DNA of 64,000 nt from Terrimonas rubra (GCF_042686025.1 NZ_JBHUOZ010000001.1:1798001-1862000); one strand, 5' to 3'; shown: positions 1 to 8,328, numbered from the stretch's first letter. Program-made: numbers and translations. The notes: generated by a model not told the origin, from the letters alone.

Positions 1-1819
1 CCCCGAATTGTAAAGCTTTCAGTTTTTCTATATCTGAACGCAGGGTGCCATAGCTGGTAATGTATACCTGTACATTTTTATCCTGTAACACCGCATCATT
101 TCTCTGGGCGCCATGGTGTACCGAAAGGTTTATACCCGGTAAAAATTTTTTAAACTCCTGTTCCCAGTTATATACCAGGGATGCGGGGCAAACAATGATA
201 TGTTGTTGCGAAGGGTTGGCTTCAATAACCGAAGCGATAAAACAAATGGTCTGTAATGTTTTACCAAGCCCCATATCATCGGCCAGGCAGCCACCTGCCC
301 CGGCATCGGATAATAAACGCATCCATTCATATCCCTTTTGCTGGTAGCTTCTCAAATTGGCCTGTATAGCGGCTGGCGCAGTGTACACTGTTTCGCCTGC
401 CAGCCATGCCTGCCAGCGTTTCCACCAGTTGCTATAGTTAATGGCGGGTTGTAAGGACAGGTTATCCCCATCCTGCAGCGGAATAGCCAGCCAGCTGGCA
501 ATGGTGAGCTCCTGTTTATTTACTTTGCCGTGTTTAACAAAAGTAGCGTACTGTTTATGCCAGTCATCGCCCAGCACACCCAGGCTGCCGTCTTTTAACA
601 ACACAGCTCTTTGCCCGGCAAGCAATATTTTCTGCAGTTCGTTCAGGGGTACCGTTTCGGTACCAAACTGTAATACAAATTTGATACGGATAAATTGTTC
701 CGTGGCTTCCAGTTGTTCCATGGTGGTCACGGCCTTATGGGTGGAGTAGCGGAAATGTTTCAGCATGTCCATACCAAGCAGGTCAATGCCACTGGTCAGT
801 AATTTATGATAGGCTTTTAAAAACCATTGTTTCTTTTGAGCTTCGGCAAAAGAAAGGTAATAATAACCGTTTTTCTGGTCGGGAAATTTAGGATGCAGGG
901 CCTCTAACAGGTCCAGTAATTGTTTTTCCTGCGTTTCATTGCGGTTGATGGTCACCAGCTGTCCCTTTTCCGATAATTCGGTTACAGGTTGCCAGGCGCC
1001 CTCCATAATATATCCATCGTAACTCCATTGTGGGGTAAGCATTAAAAAGGAGCCACTTAATTCACTGAGTACCACCCGGCCAACCGGCTCTGTGTTAATG
1101 GTATTTTCGGTTTGCAGGCTATTACGTTTAACCGGGTACTTGCCTTCCAGCTCCAGTAAAATATATTGTATCAGGTCGGCCGGATTGTAAGCATATTGTT
1201 CAGGTTGTTGCTGGCGCAGCCATTCCAGGGTCTGGTAATCGCCGAAGTATAAGATGAAATACTCATTGCCGCTTTCCAGCAAAAAATATTTACGCGTAAA
1301 GCTGTCCAGCGCAAACGGGGTTCCGTTAATATTGATCCAGGTGGTAAGATAATAGCCATCGTCCCGGCTCTCCACTTCAAAACTTAATTGCGGCCGGTAA
1401 GGGCTGATGCTGCAGGGAGCTGTAAGCCAGCGTTTTTTATCCAGCAGTTCACGGGTATGATACCATTTGACCAGCGGTATAAAGGGCTTGGCATCCAGTA
1501 GCCGGTCATAATAATATTTTAACAGCTGCTGTTGCTGGAATTGCTGGAAGGGGAGAGGACTTTTTTGGAGGTTATACCGTTGTTTGATCTCGCTTACCGC
1601 TTTATCCATATTATCGTCGCTAAAGCTGGCGAACGCTTTTAATGCCTCCTGTGGTAAGTGGCCAAACTGTTGCTGTAAGCTTTTGTTTACAATGGCGTTA
1701 GATGCATATACAGGAGGTTTGGCCTCCTTGTCCACCTTTAATAATTGTACAAACCCTTTCGGTGTATCAATCTTATGTGCAAACAGTATCAGTGCGTTAT
1801 TCGTCTTATTACTCGCCAT
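1..1819 (-). CDS. SNF2-family DEAD/DEAH-box helicase, truncated by window edge
   Basis: About 606 N-terminal residues of an SNF2/SWI2-type ATPase, a DNA- or protein-DNA-remodelling motor; the rest lies beyond base 1. The first ~480 residues form a long region without a motif I can name. The ATPase core then begins, with Walker A DDMGLGKTLQT at about residues 511-521 (near bases 255-287) and motif Ia-like IIVCPASLVYNWEQEFKKF, both typical of bacterial SNF2 proteins. Start: ATG at 1819 (MASNKTNNAL), 29 nt downstream of a perfect minus-strand -7 element TAAGTTTG (1855-1848). Divergent from the GNAT gene at 2000. Family call is firm; target and role are unknown. Confidence 0.88.
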   Translation of the reverse strand, partial: MASNKTNNALILFAHKIDTPKGFVQLLKVDKEAKPPVYASNAIVNKSLQQQFGHLPQEALKAFASFSDDNMDKAVSEIKQRYNLQKSPLPFQQFQQQQLLKYYYDRLLDAKPFIPLVKWYHTRELLDKKRWLTAPCSISPYRPQLSFEVESRDDGYYLTTWININGTPFALDSFTRKYFLLESGNEYFILYFGDYQTLEWLRQQQPEQYAYNPADLIQYILLELEGKYPVKRNSLQTENTINTEPVGRVVLSELSGSFLMLTPQWSYDGYIMEGAWQPVTELSEKGQLVTINRNETQEKQLLDLLEALHPKFPDQKNGYYYLSFAEAQKKQWFLKAYHKLLTSGIDLLGMDMLKHFRYSTHKAVTTMEQLEATEQFIRIKFVLQFGTETVPLNELQKILLAGQRAVLLKDGSLGVLGDDWHKQYATFVKHGKVNKQELTIASWLAIPLQDGDNLSLQPAINYSNWWKRWQAWLAGETVYTAPAAIQANLRSYQQKGYEWMRLLSDAGAGGCLADDMGLGKTLQTICFIASVIEANPSQQHIIVCPASLVYNWEQEFKKFLPGINLSVHHGAQRNDAVLQDKNVQVYITSYGTLRSDIEKLKALQFG

Positions 1820-1847
1820 TACCTTCTTCTTATATAAAAATGGGTGG

Positions 1848-1855
1848 CAAACTTA
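1848..1855 (-). promoter_or_regulatory. -7 element for the SNF2 helicase gene
   Basis: Minus-strand TAAGTTTG matches the Bacteroidota TAnnTTTG consensus and lies 28 nt before the ATG at 1819. A one-mismatch -33-like TTTC sits about 20 bp further upstream. Confidence 0.5.
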
Positions 1856-1999
1856 TAACAACCGGCCTGTAATCGGAAATAATAATATCAACGCCCCGGC
1901 CCTTAAATATTTAAAAAAATGATAATTGGTAGCCCAAATCCAATGGGTTAACATTATCTTCAACCTACCTTATCAACTGACAAATTCGAACTGTTTATT

Positions 2000-2518
2000 A
2001 TGATTATTCTTGAAACTGAACGATTGTATATCAGGGAATTTACTTACGATGATGCTCCGTTTATTATTGAACTGGTAAATAATCCCACCTGGCTTGAATT
2101 TATTGGCGATAGAAATGTGAATAACCTGGAGGATGCTCACCGTTACATGCGGGATAAGATCATCTACCTGTACCAGCAGTATGGGTACGGCCCCTGGTTG
2201 CTGGAAGATAAGCATACCCATGAATCCATCGGCATGTGCGGGCTGATCAACCGTGATTTCCTGCTCCACACGGATATAGGTTATGCTTTGCTGCCTGGCT
2301 TTACGGGCAAGGGACTTGCTTTTGAAGCGGCTAAGGCGGTGCTGGACTATGGTTACGGGGTATTGCAACTGCCGGCCATTGTGGCCATAACCTTACCCAC
2401 CAATACAGCTTCTATCAGGTTATTGCAAAAACTGGGGATGCAAAGCAGCAGCAGTATACAGCCTCCGCAGAGTCCTAATACCCTCAGCCTCTTTGAGCCG
2501 GTAACGGTAAATAACTGA
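2000..2518 (+). CDS. GNAT family N-acetyltransferase (RimJ/RimL-like)
   Basis: A 172-residue acetyl-CoA-dependent N-acetyltransferase. It opens with the typical LETERLYIREFTYDDA strand-helix and carries the central GMCGLINRD strand, the acetyl-CoA pyrophosphate loop region GFTGKGLAFEAAKAVL (about residues 99-114) and the closing TNTASIRLLQKLGM motif (about 134-147), all typical of the ribosomal-protein-acetyltransferase-like (Acetyltransf_3) group. Full length for the family. The substrate cannot be read from sequence. It stands alone, divergent from the SNF2 gene and 187 bp upstream of a lysine-rich histone-like gene. Confidence 0.9.
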   Translation: MIILETERLYIREFTYDDAPFIIELVNNPTWLEFIGDRNVNNLEDAHRYMRDKIIYLYQQYGYGPWLLEDKHTHESIGMCGLINRDFLLHTDIGYALLPGFTGKGLAFEAAKAVLDYGYGVLQLPAIVAITLPTNTASIRLLQKLGMQSSSSIQPPQSPNTLSLFEPVTVNN

Positions 2519-2705
2519 GTAAAACAGTTTTTTCTATAAAAACAGTAGGATAATGAGTTTACTGTGCTTATCTTAGAATGGTACTAGCAACAAAATACAG
2601 GCGTTTTATAAAAAACTTGCTATAATTTTTTGTTGAACCACTGTATTCGTTGTAATTTCATTTTTACTTCATTACCTATCATTCCAACTAAAAAAACATT
2701 GATGT

Positions 2706-3362
2706 ATGGCAACAAAGAAAAAAGCCAAACCTTCACCTGCTAAAAAGAAAGCAGCTCCTAAAAAAGCTGTGAAAAAGGCAGCGCCCAAAAAAGCCGCTAA
2801 GAAGGCAGCTCCTAAAAAAGCTGTAAAAAAAGCCGCTCCCAAAAAAGTGGTTAAAAAAGCTGTGAAAAAGGCAGCGCCTAAAAAAACTGCTAAAAAAGCC
2901 GCCCCCAAGAAGGCTGCAAAAAAAGCTGCTCCTAAAAAGGCGGTAAAAAAAGCAGTGAAAAAAGCCGCGAAGAAAGTTGTTGCCAAAAAGAAAATAGCTA
3001 CTAAAAAAGCCGCCCCTAAAAAGACTGCAAAAAAAGCCGCTCCTAAAAAGGCAGTAAAAAAAGCAGCACCTAAAGCCGCTCCTAAAAAAGTGGTGAAGAA
3101 AGCAGTTCCTAAAAAAGTGGCTCCCAAAAAAGCTGCTCCTAAAAAGGCGGTAAAAAAAGCGGCCCCTGCTAAGCCGGTAAAACAACCAGAAGCAAAAGAG
3201 GTGTTTGAACCTAAAATTGCCCCGGCTCCGGAAGAAACACCGGCTCCTGTTGAAGAAGCGCCGGTAGCTGAAAACCGCCCCGCGGTACAGACCGACCTGT
3301 TTGACGCTCCTCCTTCTCCTGTTGCAGGTGAAGATGAAAAAACAGAAGAAGCTCCTTTATAA
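2706..3362 (+). CDS. Histone H1-like Lys/Ala/Pro-rich DNA-binding protein with acidic tail
   Basis: A 218-residue protein in two parts. Residues 1 to about 157 are almost entirely Lys, Ala, Pro and Val in KKAAPKKA/KKAVKKA-type repeats, as in histone H1 tails and bacterial Hc2- or AlgP-like proteins. About 60 residues from ~158 on are acidic and proline-rich (EETPAPVEEAPVAE, then DEKTEEAPL). The basic part should bind and compact DNA without sequence specificity; the acidic tail could be self-masking. Repeat number in such genes varies between strains. A Rho-independent terminator follows at 3383. The role is inferred from composition only. Confidence 0.85.
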   Translation: MATKKKAKPSPAKKKAAPKKAVKKAAPKKAAKKAAPKKAVKKAAPKKVVKKAVKKAAPKKTAKKAAPKKAAKKAAPKKAVKKAVKKAAKKVVAKKKIATKKAAPKKTAKKAAPKKAVKKAAPKAAPKKVVKKAVPKKVAPKKAAPKKAVKKAAPAKPVKQPEAKEVFEPKIAPAPEETPAPVEEAPVAENRPAVQTDLFDAPPSPVAGEDEKTEEAPL

Positions 3363-3382
3363 GGAGTTTTGGAACGATAAAT

Positions 3383-3412
3383 AAAAGGTCCGGTTTTCGC
3401 CGGACCTTTTTT
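3383..3412. terminator. Rho-independent terminator, histone-like gene / mgtE convergence
   Basis: Stem AAAAGGTCCGG/CCGGACCTTTT with loop TTTTCG, followed by a T run on the plus strand. It lies between the convergent histone-like gene and mgtE and has a shorter T run on the minus strand, so it may serve both. Confidence 0.9.
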
Positions 3413-3446
3413 ATGCTATTCAAATAAAATTACCTGTTTTACCTGC

Positions 3447-4841
3447 TTATAAAAGACTGCCGCTTAAGAACAGGTAGGCTACCGAAAAATAAATGATCAA
3501 CCCTGTTACATCTACCAAGGTAGCTACAAAGGGAGTACTGGAAGCAGCAGGGTCAGCCCCCAGCCTTTTTAATAATAAAGGCAGCATAGACCCCATTAAG
3601 GAGCCCCACATGACAATGCCCAGCAGGGAGCAGCCAACAGTTAAACCAATTGACATATAGTGTAAGCCGAAGGTTTGGGGCGATAATAAATGCCAGGTAT
3701 AAATAATGGTTACGCCAAGTGTGCACAGGGTAATGCCCAGCATAAAGCCTGAAAGAATTTCACGGCGCATGATCCGCCACCAATCGGCAATGGTTACTTC
3801 GCCCAGGGCCATGGCCTGTATAATAAGGGTAGAAGCCTGTGAACCGCTGTTGCCGCCACTGGAAATGATAAGGGGAATAAAGGTGGCCAGTATCACCACT
3901 TTCGCAATCTCGTCCTGGAACTGTTGCATCGCCGATATAGTGATCAGCTCACCAAAAAAGAGGATGATCAGCCAGATGATCCTTTTTTTGTATAGTCTGA
4001 ACAAGGGTATTTCAATATAGGGCTCTTCCAGTGCAGCCGTACCACCCATTTTTTGCATATCCTCCGTAAACTCCTCTTCCGCTACCCATAAAATATCGTC
4101 AATGGTTACAATACCCAGGAGTTTATTGCTGCCACTTACCACGGGCAGGGCCACCCGGTTATTCATTTTAAACACTTCACTCACCGTTTCCTGGTCATCT
4201 TCGGGGTGCAGGGCGATAAAACGGTCATCCATCAGCTCCGATACCTTTTTTTCCGGCGGGTTCAGGATAAACTCGTGAATGCGCAGGTCATCCAGCAGTT
4301 CCCCTTTTTTATTGATCACGTAAATAACGTTGATGGTCTCACTGTCCTTGCCATATTTACGGATGGTAGCAAAAACCTCCTCAATGGTATTATCGGGGTA
4401 CACATACACGTAGTCAGGCGTCATCAAACGGCCGATACTGTTCTCGGGGTAACCTAACAGGGATAGGGTAACCCTGCGTTCCTGCGGATCCAGTAACTTG
4501 ATCAGTTCCCTCACCGCATTACTGGGTAATTCCTCTAAAAAGTCGGTGCGGTCATCCGCCGGCAGTTCATTCAGTAATGAGGCTACAGTATTGGGCGGGA
4601 GGTCCTGGATAATGCTTTTCTGGGTGGTGATCTCTAAGATCTTAAATACGCTGGCAGCCCGGTGTACCGACATGCCGGCAATGATACTACTCTCATAATC
4701 AGGAAATTCATACACCAGGTCAGCCACATCACTGATGTTCTGGTGGTTTAAAAACTCCTTAATTGCCAGCTTGTCCTCCGTTTTAATAACGGCCTCAAAC
4801 TGCTCTTTGATCGTCAGATCGGTATCGTACATCTCGGACAT
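3447..4841 (-). CDS. mgtE: Magnesium transporter MgtE
   Basis: A 464-residue homodimeric Mg2+ channel of the inner membrane. Seen: the superhelical MgtE N domain (about 1-135, with NELPADDRTDFLEELP), a CBS pair (about 140-260, including the VIYVINKKGELLDDLRI and LPVVSGSNKLLGIVTIDDI stretches), a connecting helix and five C-terminal membrane segments with the pore signature PLIISSGGNSGSQASTL. Length is normal for the family. The CBS domains close the pore when cytosolic Mg2+ is high. A perfect -7 element TAATTTTG ends only 4 nt before the ATG, so the transcript may be leaderless. Confidence 0.96.
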   Translation of the reverse strand: MSEMYDTDLTIKEQFEAVIKTEDKLAIKEFLNHQNISDVADLVYEFPDYESSIIAGMSVHRAASVFKILEITTQKSIIQDLPPNTVASLLNELPADDRTDFLEELPSNAVRELIKLLDPQERRVTLSLLGYPENSIGRLMTPDYVYVYPDNTIEEVFATIRKYGKDSETINVIYVINKKGELLDDLRIHEFILNPPEKKVSELMDDRFIALHPEDDQETVSEVFKMNNRVALPVVSGSNKLLGIVTIDDILWVAEEEFTEDMQKMGGTAALEEPYIEIPLFRLYKKRIIWLIILFFGELITISAMQQFQDEIAKVVILATFIPLIISSGGNSGSQASTLIIQAMALGEVTIADWWRIMRREILSGFMLGITLCTLGVTIIYTWHLLSPQTFGLHYMSIGLTVGCSLLGIVMWGSLMGSMLPLLLKRLGADPAASSTPFVATLVDVTGLIIYFSVAYLFLSGSLL

Positions 4842-4845
4842 GCCC

Positions 4846-4853
4846 CAAAATTA
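4846..4853 (-). promoter_or_regulatory. -7 element abutting the mgtE start codon
   Basis: Minus-strand TAATTTTG (perfect TAnnTTTG) with a one-mismatch TTTC 18 bp upstream. Only GGGC separates it from the ATG at 4841, so transcription would begin at or within a few bases of the start codon. Confidence 0.55.
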
Positions 4854-4937
4854 AGGGAATGCGGTCGGCATGAAAACCCCCGTTCATAAAAAAAAATGTA
4901 AACTTAACGCAAACGAAAAACCATTTACTTTGGGGTT

Positions 4938-5327
4938 ATGATTTTATCCAGTTTATTTATTGCCCGTACTGACAATATGGGAAGGGGCGTTTTTACCAAT
5001 CAAGCCATCGATGCAGGTGAAGTAATTGAAGTATCACCCGTTATTGTGATGAGTGATGCCGAAAGGGAAAAGCTGGATGCTACCACCTTACACGATTATA
5101 TTTTTGAATGGGACGGGCATAATGGCATGCAGTGTTGCATGGCCATGGGCTGGGTACCCGTGTACAACCATTCCTATACTGCCAACTGCGATTATGATAT
5201 GGATTACGATGAAGAAAACATCATTATTAAAACCGTTCGTCCCATACAGGCAGGCGAACAGTTATTCATCAATTACAATGGTGAGTGGAATGATGAGAAA
5301 CCGATCTGGTTTGATGTAAAGGTTTAA
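4938..5327 (+). CDS. Minimal SET-domain protein
   Basis: A 129-residue stand-alone SET domain, the fold of SAM-dependent protein-lysine methyltransferases. Motifs in order: GRGVFTNQAIDAGEVIEVSPV (SAM-binding entry, residues ~18-38), NHSYTANCDYDMD (the NHS..PN-like pseudoknot motif, ~78-90) and AGEQLFINYNGEW (the GEEL..DY-like catalytic Tyr motif, ~108-120). There is no pre- or post-SET region, as usual for short bacterial forms. The substrate is unknown; a very lysine-rich histone-like protein is encoded 1.6 kb away. The start sits 5 nt after a near -7 sequence TTACTTTG. Confidence 0.88.
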   Translation: MILSSLFIARTDNMGRGVFTNQAIDAGEVIEVSPVIVMSDAEREKLDATTLHDYIFEWDGHNGMQCCMAMGWVPVYNHSYTANCDYDMDYDEENIIIKTVRPIQAGEQLFINYNGEWNDEKPIWFDVKV

Positions 5328-5606
5328 AGTTTAAGGTTTCGGGTTTAAGGTTGTCGTGCCGGATTGTAAAGGGTTCAAAAAGTTCAAAGTTCAAGAGGTT
5401 CAAGGTTGTCGTGCTGTATCAGGTTTTCCTTCTGTATACTAAATACTATATACTGAATACCATCAGTTTGTAATCGGCTGTAATTCCCTGATCGGGCTGC
5501 TGTTGCGACGCTCCGTTCATCCTTCGTTTCGTTAATCGGCAGTGAAAAGTGGGTAATACGTAATGAGCCTGTTCTTGCCAATTGCTTATTGCCCATTGTC
5601 AACTGT
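5328..5606 (+). repeat. Mosaic intergenic repeat, copy A (reference copy)
   Basis: This gap holds no gene. It is a mosaic of short-period degenerate blocks: TTTAAGG/TTCAAAG words (5328-5405), TATACT/AATAC words (about 5435-5462), the core GCTGTTGCGACGCTCCGTTC (5500-5519), then TTGCCAATTGC/CCATTGTCAACTG words up to 5600. Long stretches recur near-identically at 23262-23527 and, inverted, at 54655-55018. Confidence 0.85.
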
Positions 5607-5614
5607 CCATTTAC

Positions 5615-6259
5615 TTAAACGATCAGCTTATGCTCATACGCATACTTAATTAACCCTATCACAGAGTTGGTGCCCGTTTTGCGGAAGATATTCTTGCGGT
5701 GTGTCTCCACGGTGCGTTCGCTGATGAATAAAGCATCGGCTATCTGGCGGTTATTGTACTCTTTTTCTATCAGGCGGGTAATTTCTATTTCTCTTTCGGT
5801 AAGGTGTACTTCGGGTAATTGTTTTTTACGGGTGCTGTTTTTATCAAGTTCGTTCAGTACATCTTCCTGGAAATACATACCGCCGCCGGCAATTTTCTTC
5901 AGGGCGGTTACCAGCTCCTGTTTGCCGATATTCTTTAACACATAACCCGATATATCGGCCTGGTTGATCATTTCATCCACCACATCACCTGCACCGCTCA
6001 TGGAAAGCGCCAATATTTTTACCTGCGGAAATTGTTGTTTTACCAGCTTGGCCAGTTCATTACCCGGCAGCCCCGGCATCATGACATCCGTTAATAAAAT
6101 ATCTACATGGTTTTGCGATAAACGTTCAATCACCGTATGGGGGTCCGTTGTAGCAAAAACAAAATCGTAGCAATCATAACCCTTTAAAAGGGCCAGTATA
6201 CCATCAATTACAATCTGGTGGTCATCTACAATGGCGAGGGCTATTTTGTCTGCTTTCAT
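5615..6259 (-). CDS. LuxR/NarL-type response regulator
   Basis: A 214-residue response regulator read from ATG 6259; an in-frame TTG at 6274 would add five residues. The receiver domain has the acidic pair D12-D13, phospho-acceptor Asp58 in LLTDVMMPG and the conserved Lys of YVLKNIG. The C-terminal GerE/LuxR helix-turn-helix runs from LTEREIEITRLIEKEYNNRQ through ISERTVETHRKNIFRKTG. Its start follows the sensor kinase stop at 6279 by about 20 nt, so the two are co-transcribed and form one two-component system. Target genes are unknown. Confidence 0.95.
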   Translation of the reverse strand: MKADKIALAIVDDHQIVIDGILALLKGYDCYDFVFATTDPHTVIERLSQNHVDILLTDVMMPGLPGNELAKLVKQQFPQVKILALSMSGAGDVVDEMINQADISGYVLKNIGKQELVTALKKIAGGGMYFQEDVLNELDKNSTRKKQLPEVHLTEREIEITRLIEKEYNNRQIADALFISERTVETHRKNIFRKTGTNSVIGLIKYAYEHKLIV

Positions 6260-6278
6260 GCGTGGTAATTGCAATGTA

Positions 6279-8243
6279 CTACAATTTATCGGTTTCGTTC
6301 AGGGGTACATGTATGGCTACCAGTGTACCCTTGTCAGGTGTGGCGTCAAAGTCAACCGTACCTTTTAAAAATTGTACACGGGTAATGATATTCTTTAATC
6401 CAATGCCGTCAAAATTGGCTTTATTATTCGTGTCAAAACCTTTGCCATTATCCTCGATAGTTGCGCTGATGCCGTCGCCATCCCGCATCACTGATATATC
6501 GAGGGTATTGGCGCCGGAATGTTTGATCACGTTGTTCACACATTCCTGTATCACCCGGTAAAAAACGGCCTCTACATTGGCGTCAATACGTTTATCCAAA
6601 CCTTCGGTATACAGGTGTACCTGTAAGGCTTTTTTATCCAGTTTGTCAATAAAATCCCTGATAGCCGCTGCCAGGCTGTTCTTGAGCAAGGCATTGGGCA
6701 TCATATTGTGCGACACGCTGCGTATCTCTTTGCAGCTGTCATCTACCAAAGCGATAATGCGTCCTAATGATTCTTTCTGTTGTGGTGGCACCGAGGTTAC
6801 TTCAGATTCAAAGGCCGATAAATTCATTTTTGCAGCACTCATCATCTGGCCGATACCATCGTGCAGGTCACGGGCTATACGCTGCCTTTCCTGTTCTTCC
6901 GCTTCCATCACGGCTTTGGTGGCCAGGTCCTGCTGTTTCATAATAGTGGCCTGCAGCGCCGCTTTTTGCTGCAGTTGTTTACGGCGGTAGAAGGAGTAGG
7001 CCAGCAGGCTGCCCAATACCAGTAAGCCGCTGATGCCCGCTATCCAGTAATTACGGCGGGTAATGGAGAATTCTTTTTGTTTGATATCAAACTCCTGCTG
7101 CTGGATCGTTTTCTCTTTTTCCAGGGTTTTGTACTTGCGGTCCAGGTCGGCAAAATTCTGACCCAGTTCATCCGTATACAGGGAGTCGCGGGTGTTAACA
7201 TACTCTTTCAGCATCTCCAGCGACCGGGCATGCTGGCCCTGGTTTTCATACAAACCGGATAAGGACAGGTATACTTTATTTACCTCGGGTAGAGTATTTA
7301 CCGCCTGCAGGCCCAGCTTGAGGGCATTGTTTAAATACAGCTCCGCAGAGTCGTACTGTTGTTTATTCGTATAAACGGTGCCCAGGTTATTGAGGCAGCT
7401 CACCATACCTTTTGTGTCTTTTAACTGCTGCCGCAGGCTCAATGATTCCTGTATCAGGGGAATGGCTTCATTATATCTCTTGGTGTCCGTAAACAAAGTA
7501 CCCAGGTTATTCAGGGCATTGGACAGGTATTCCTTATCGCCGATGATACGGGTAATGTCCACTGCTTTACGGTAATAGCTTTCGGCCTGGGGAAAATCTT
7601 TTTCCAGCAGGTAAATATTGGCAATATTCACATAAGAGCCGGCCAGCCCGTAATTATCGCCCATTTTTTCTTTAATGGCAATGGATTGTTTCTGGTAACT
7701 GATGGCTTCCTGGTAGCGACCCATATTCTGGTTCAGGATACCGATATTATTCAGGGAATAGGAGACACCCTGGTCGTTATTGAACTTTTTAAAAAGCTCC
7801 AGTGCTTTCAGCTGGTAATCCAGTGATTTATCAAACAAACCCTGGCGCTGGTATACAATACCGATTTTGTTGTACAGTTTGGCTACACCCAGTTCATCCT
7901 TTAACTGGTTACGCATCTGCACCGCCTGTTCATATAAATGCACAGCGGTATCGTATTGTTCTTTATCGTAGTAAATAATGCCCAGGTCATTATAGGCTTG
8001 CGCAATACCCTTTAAGTAATTTATTTGCTTTCCCAGGGCGATGGCCTTGTTGCCGTAGGCAATGGCTTTTTCGCCATCTACCAGGCGGTATTGCCAGGTT
8101 AATTCGTTATACGTGGCAACCAGGGCGCTGTCTTTTTGCCGGGGAATGAGTTTTTCCAGGCTATCCAGTATGGCTTTATTCTTTTGGGCATACAGCAATG
8201 CCGGTATCCCGGTGCAAAGGAGGAGGGTAATGGCTTTAAACAT
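6279..8243 (-). CDS. TPR-containing sensor histidine kinase (HisKA_3 type)
   Basis: A 654-residue membrane kinase partnering the LuxR-type regulator downstream. An N-terminal signal peptide (to ~19) precedes about seven tetratricopeptide repeats (~30-360; e.g. AQAYNDLGIIYYDKEQYDTA), which would lie in the periplasm. Then come a coiled coil, one transmembrane helix (~398-418), the HisKA_3 dimerisation box RIARDLHDGIGQMMSAAKMNL-like with His461, and a HATPase_c domain with the N box CVNNVIKHSGA and G box DNGKGFD and GIGLKNI. This TPR-TM-kinase layout is common in Bacteroidota. The ligand is not identifiable. Confidence 0.95.
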   Translation of the reverse strand: MFKAITLLLCTGIPALLYAQKNKAILDSLEKLIPRQKDSALVATYNELTWQYRLVDGEKAIAYGNKAIALGKQINYLKGIAQAYNDLGIIYYDKEQYDTAVHLYEQAVQMRNQLKDELGVAKLYNKIGIVYQRQGLFDKSLDYQLKALELFKKFNNDQGVSYSLNNIGILNQNMGRYQEAISYQKQSIAIKEKMGDNYGLAGSYVNIANIYLLEKDFPQAESYYRKAVDITRIIGDKEYLSNALNNLGTLFTDTKRYNEAIPLIQESLSLRQQLKDTKGMVSCLNNLGTVYTNKQQYDSAELYLNNALKLGLQAVNTLPEVNKVYLSLSGLYENQGQHARSLEMLKEYVNTRDSLYTDELGQNFADLDRKYKTLEKEKTIQQQEFDIKQKEFSITRRNYWIAGISGLLVLGSLLAYSFYRRKQLQQKAALQATIMKQQDLATKAVMEAEEQERQRIARDLHDGIGQMMSAAKMNLSAFESEVTSVPPQQKESLGRIIALVDDSCKEIRSVSHNMMPNALLKNSLAAAIRDFIDKLDKKALQVHLYTEGLDKRIDANVEAVFYRVIQECVNNVIKHSGANTLDISVMRDGDGISATIEDNGKGFDTNNKANFDGIGLKNIITRVQFLKGTVDFDATPDKGTLVAIHVPLNETDKL

Positions 8244-8280
8244 GTGAGTTTTGGTTTGGGCAATGCGAAGATAGGCAGGA

Positions 8281-8322
8281 TTTTAAATCTTAGATCTCAG
8301 GCCTGAGATCTAAGATTTAAAA
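8281..8322 (-). terminator. 42-bp perfect palindrome after dapB; probable terminator
   Basis: Every base from 8281 to 8322 pairs with its mirror, with centre CAGG|CCTG and outer arms TTTTAAATCTTAGATCTC and its complement. It lies between the dapB stop (8329) and the sensor kinase start (8243). The hairpin would end dapB transcription, but there is no classic T run beyond it. It could instead be a cruciform or protein site. Confidence 0.55.
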
Positions 8323-8328
8323 AATCAA

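Noticed and set aside
2672..3185. Two long antisense reading frames over the histone-like gene (about 150 residues each, Phe/Ala-rich)
   Set aside because: They are by-products of the repeated AAA-GCN codons; the Lys/Ala/Pro reading frame is the real one, with a start, an acidic tail and a terminator.
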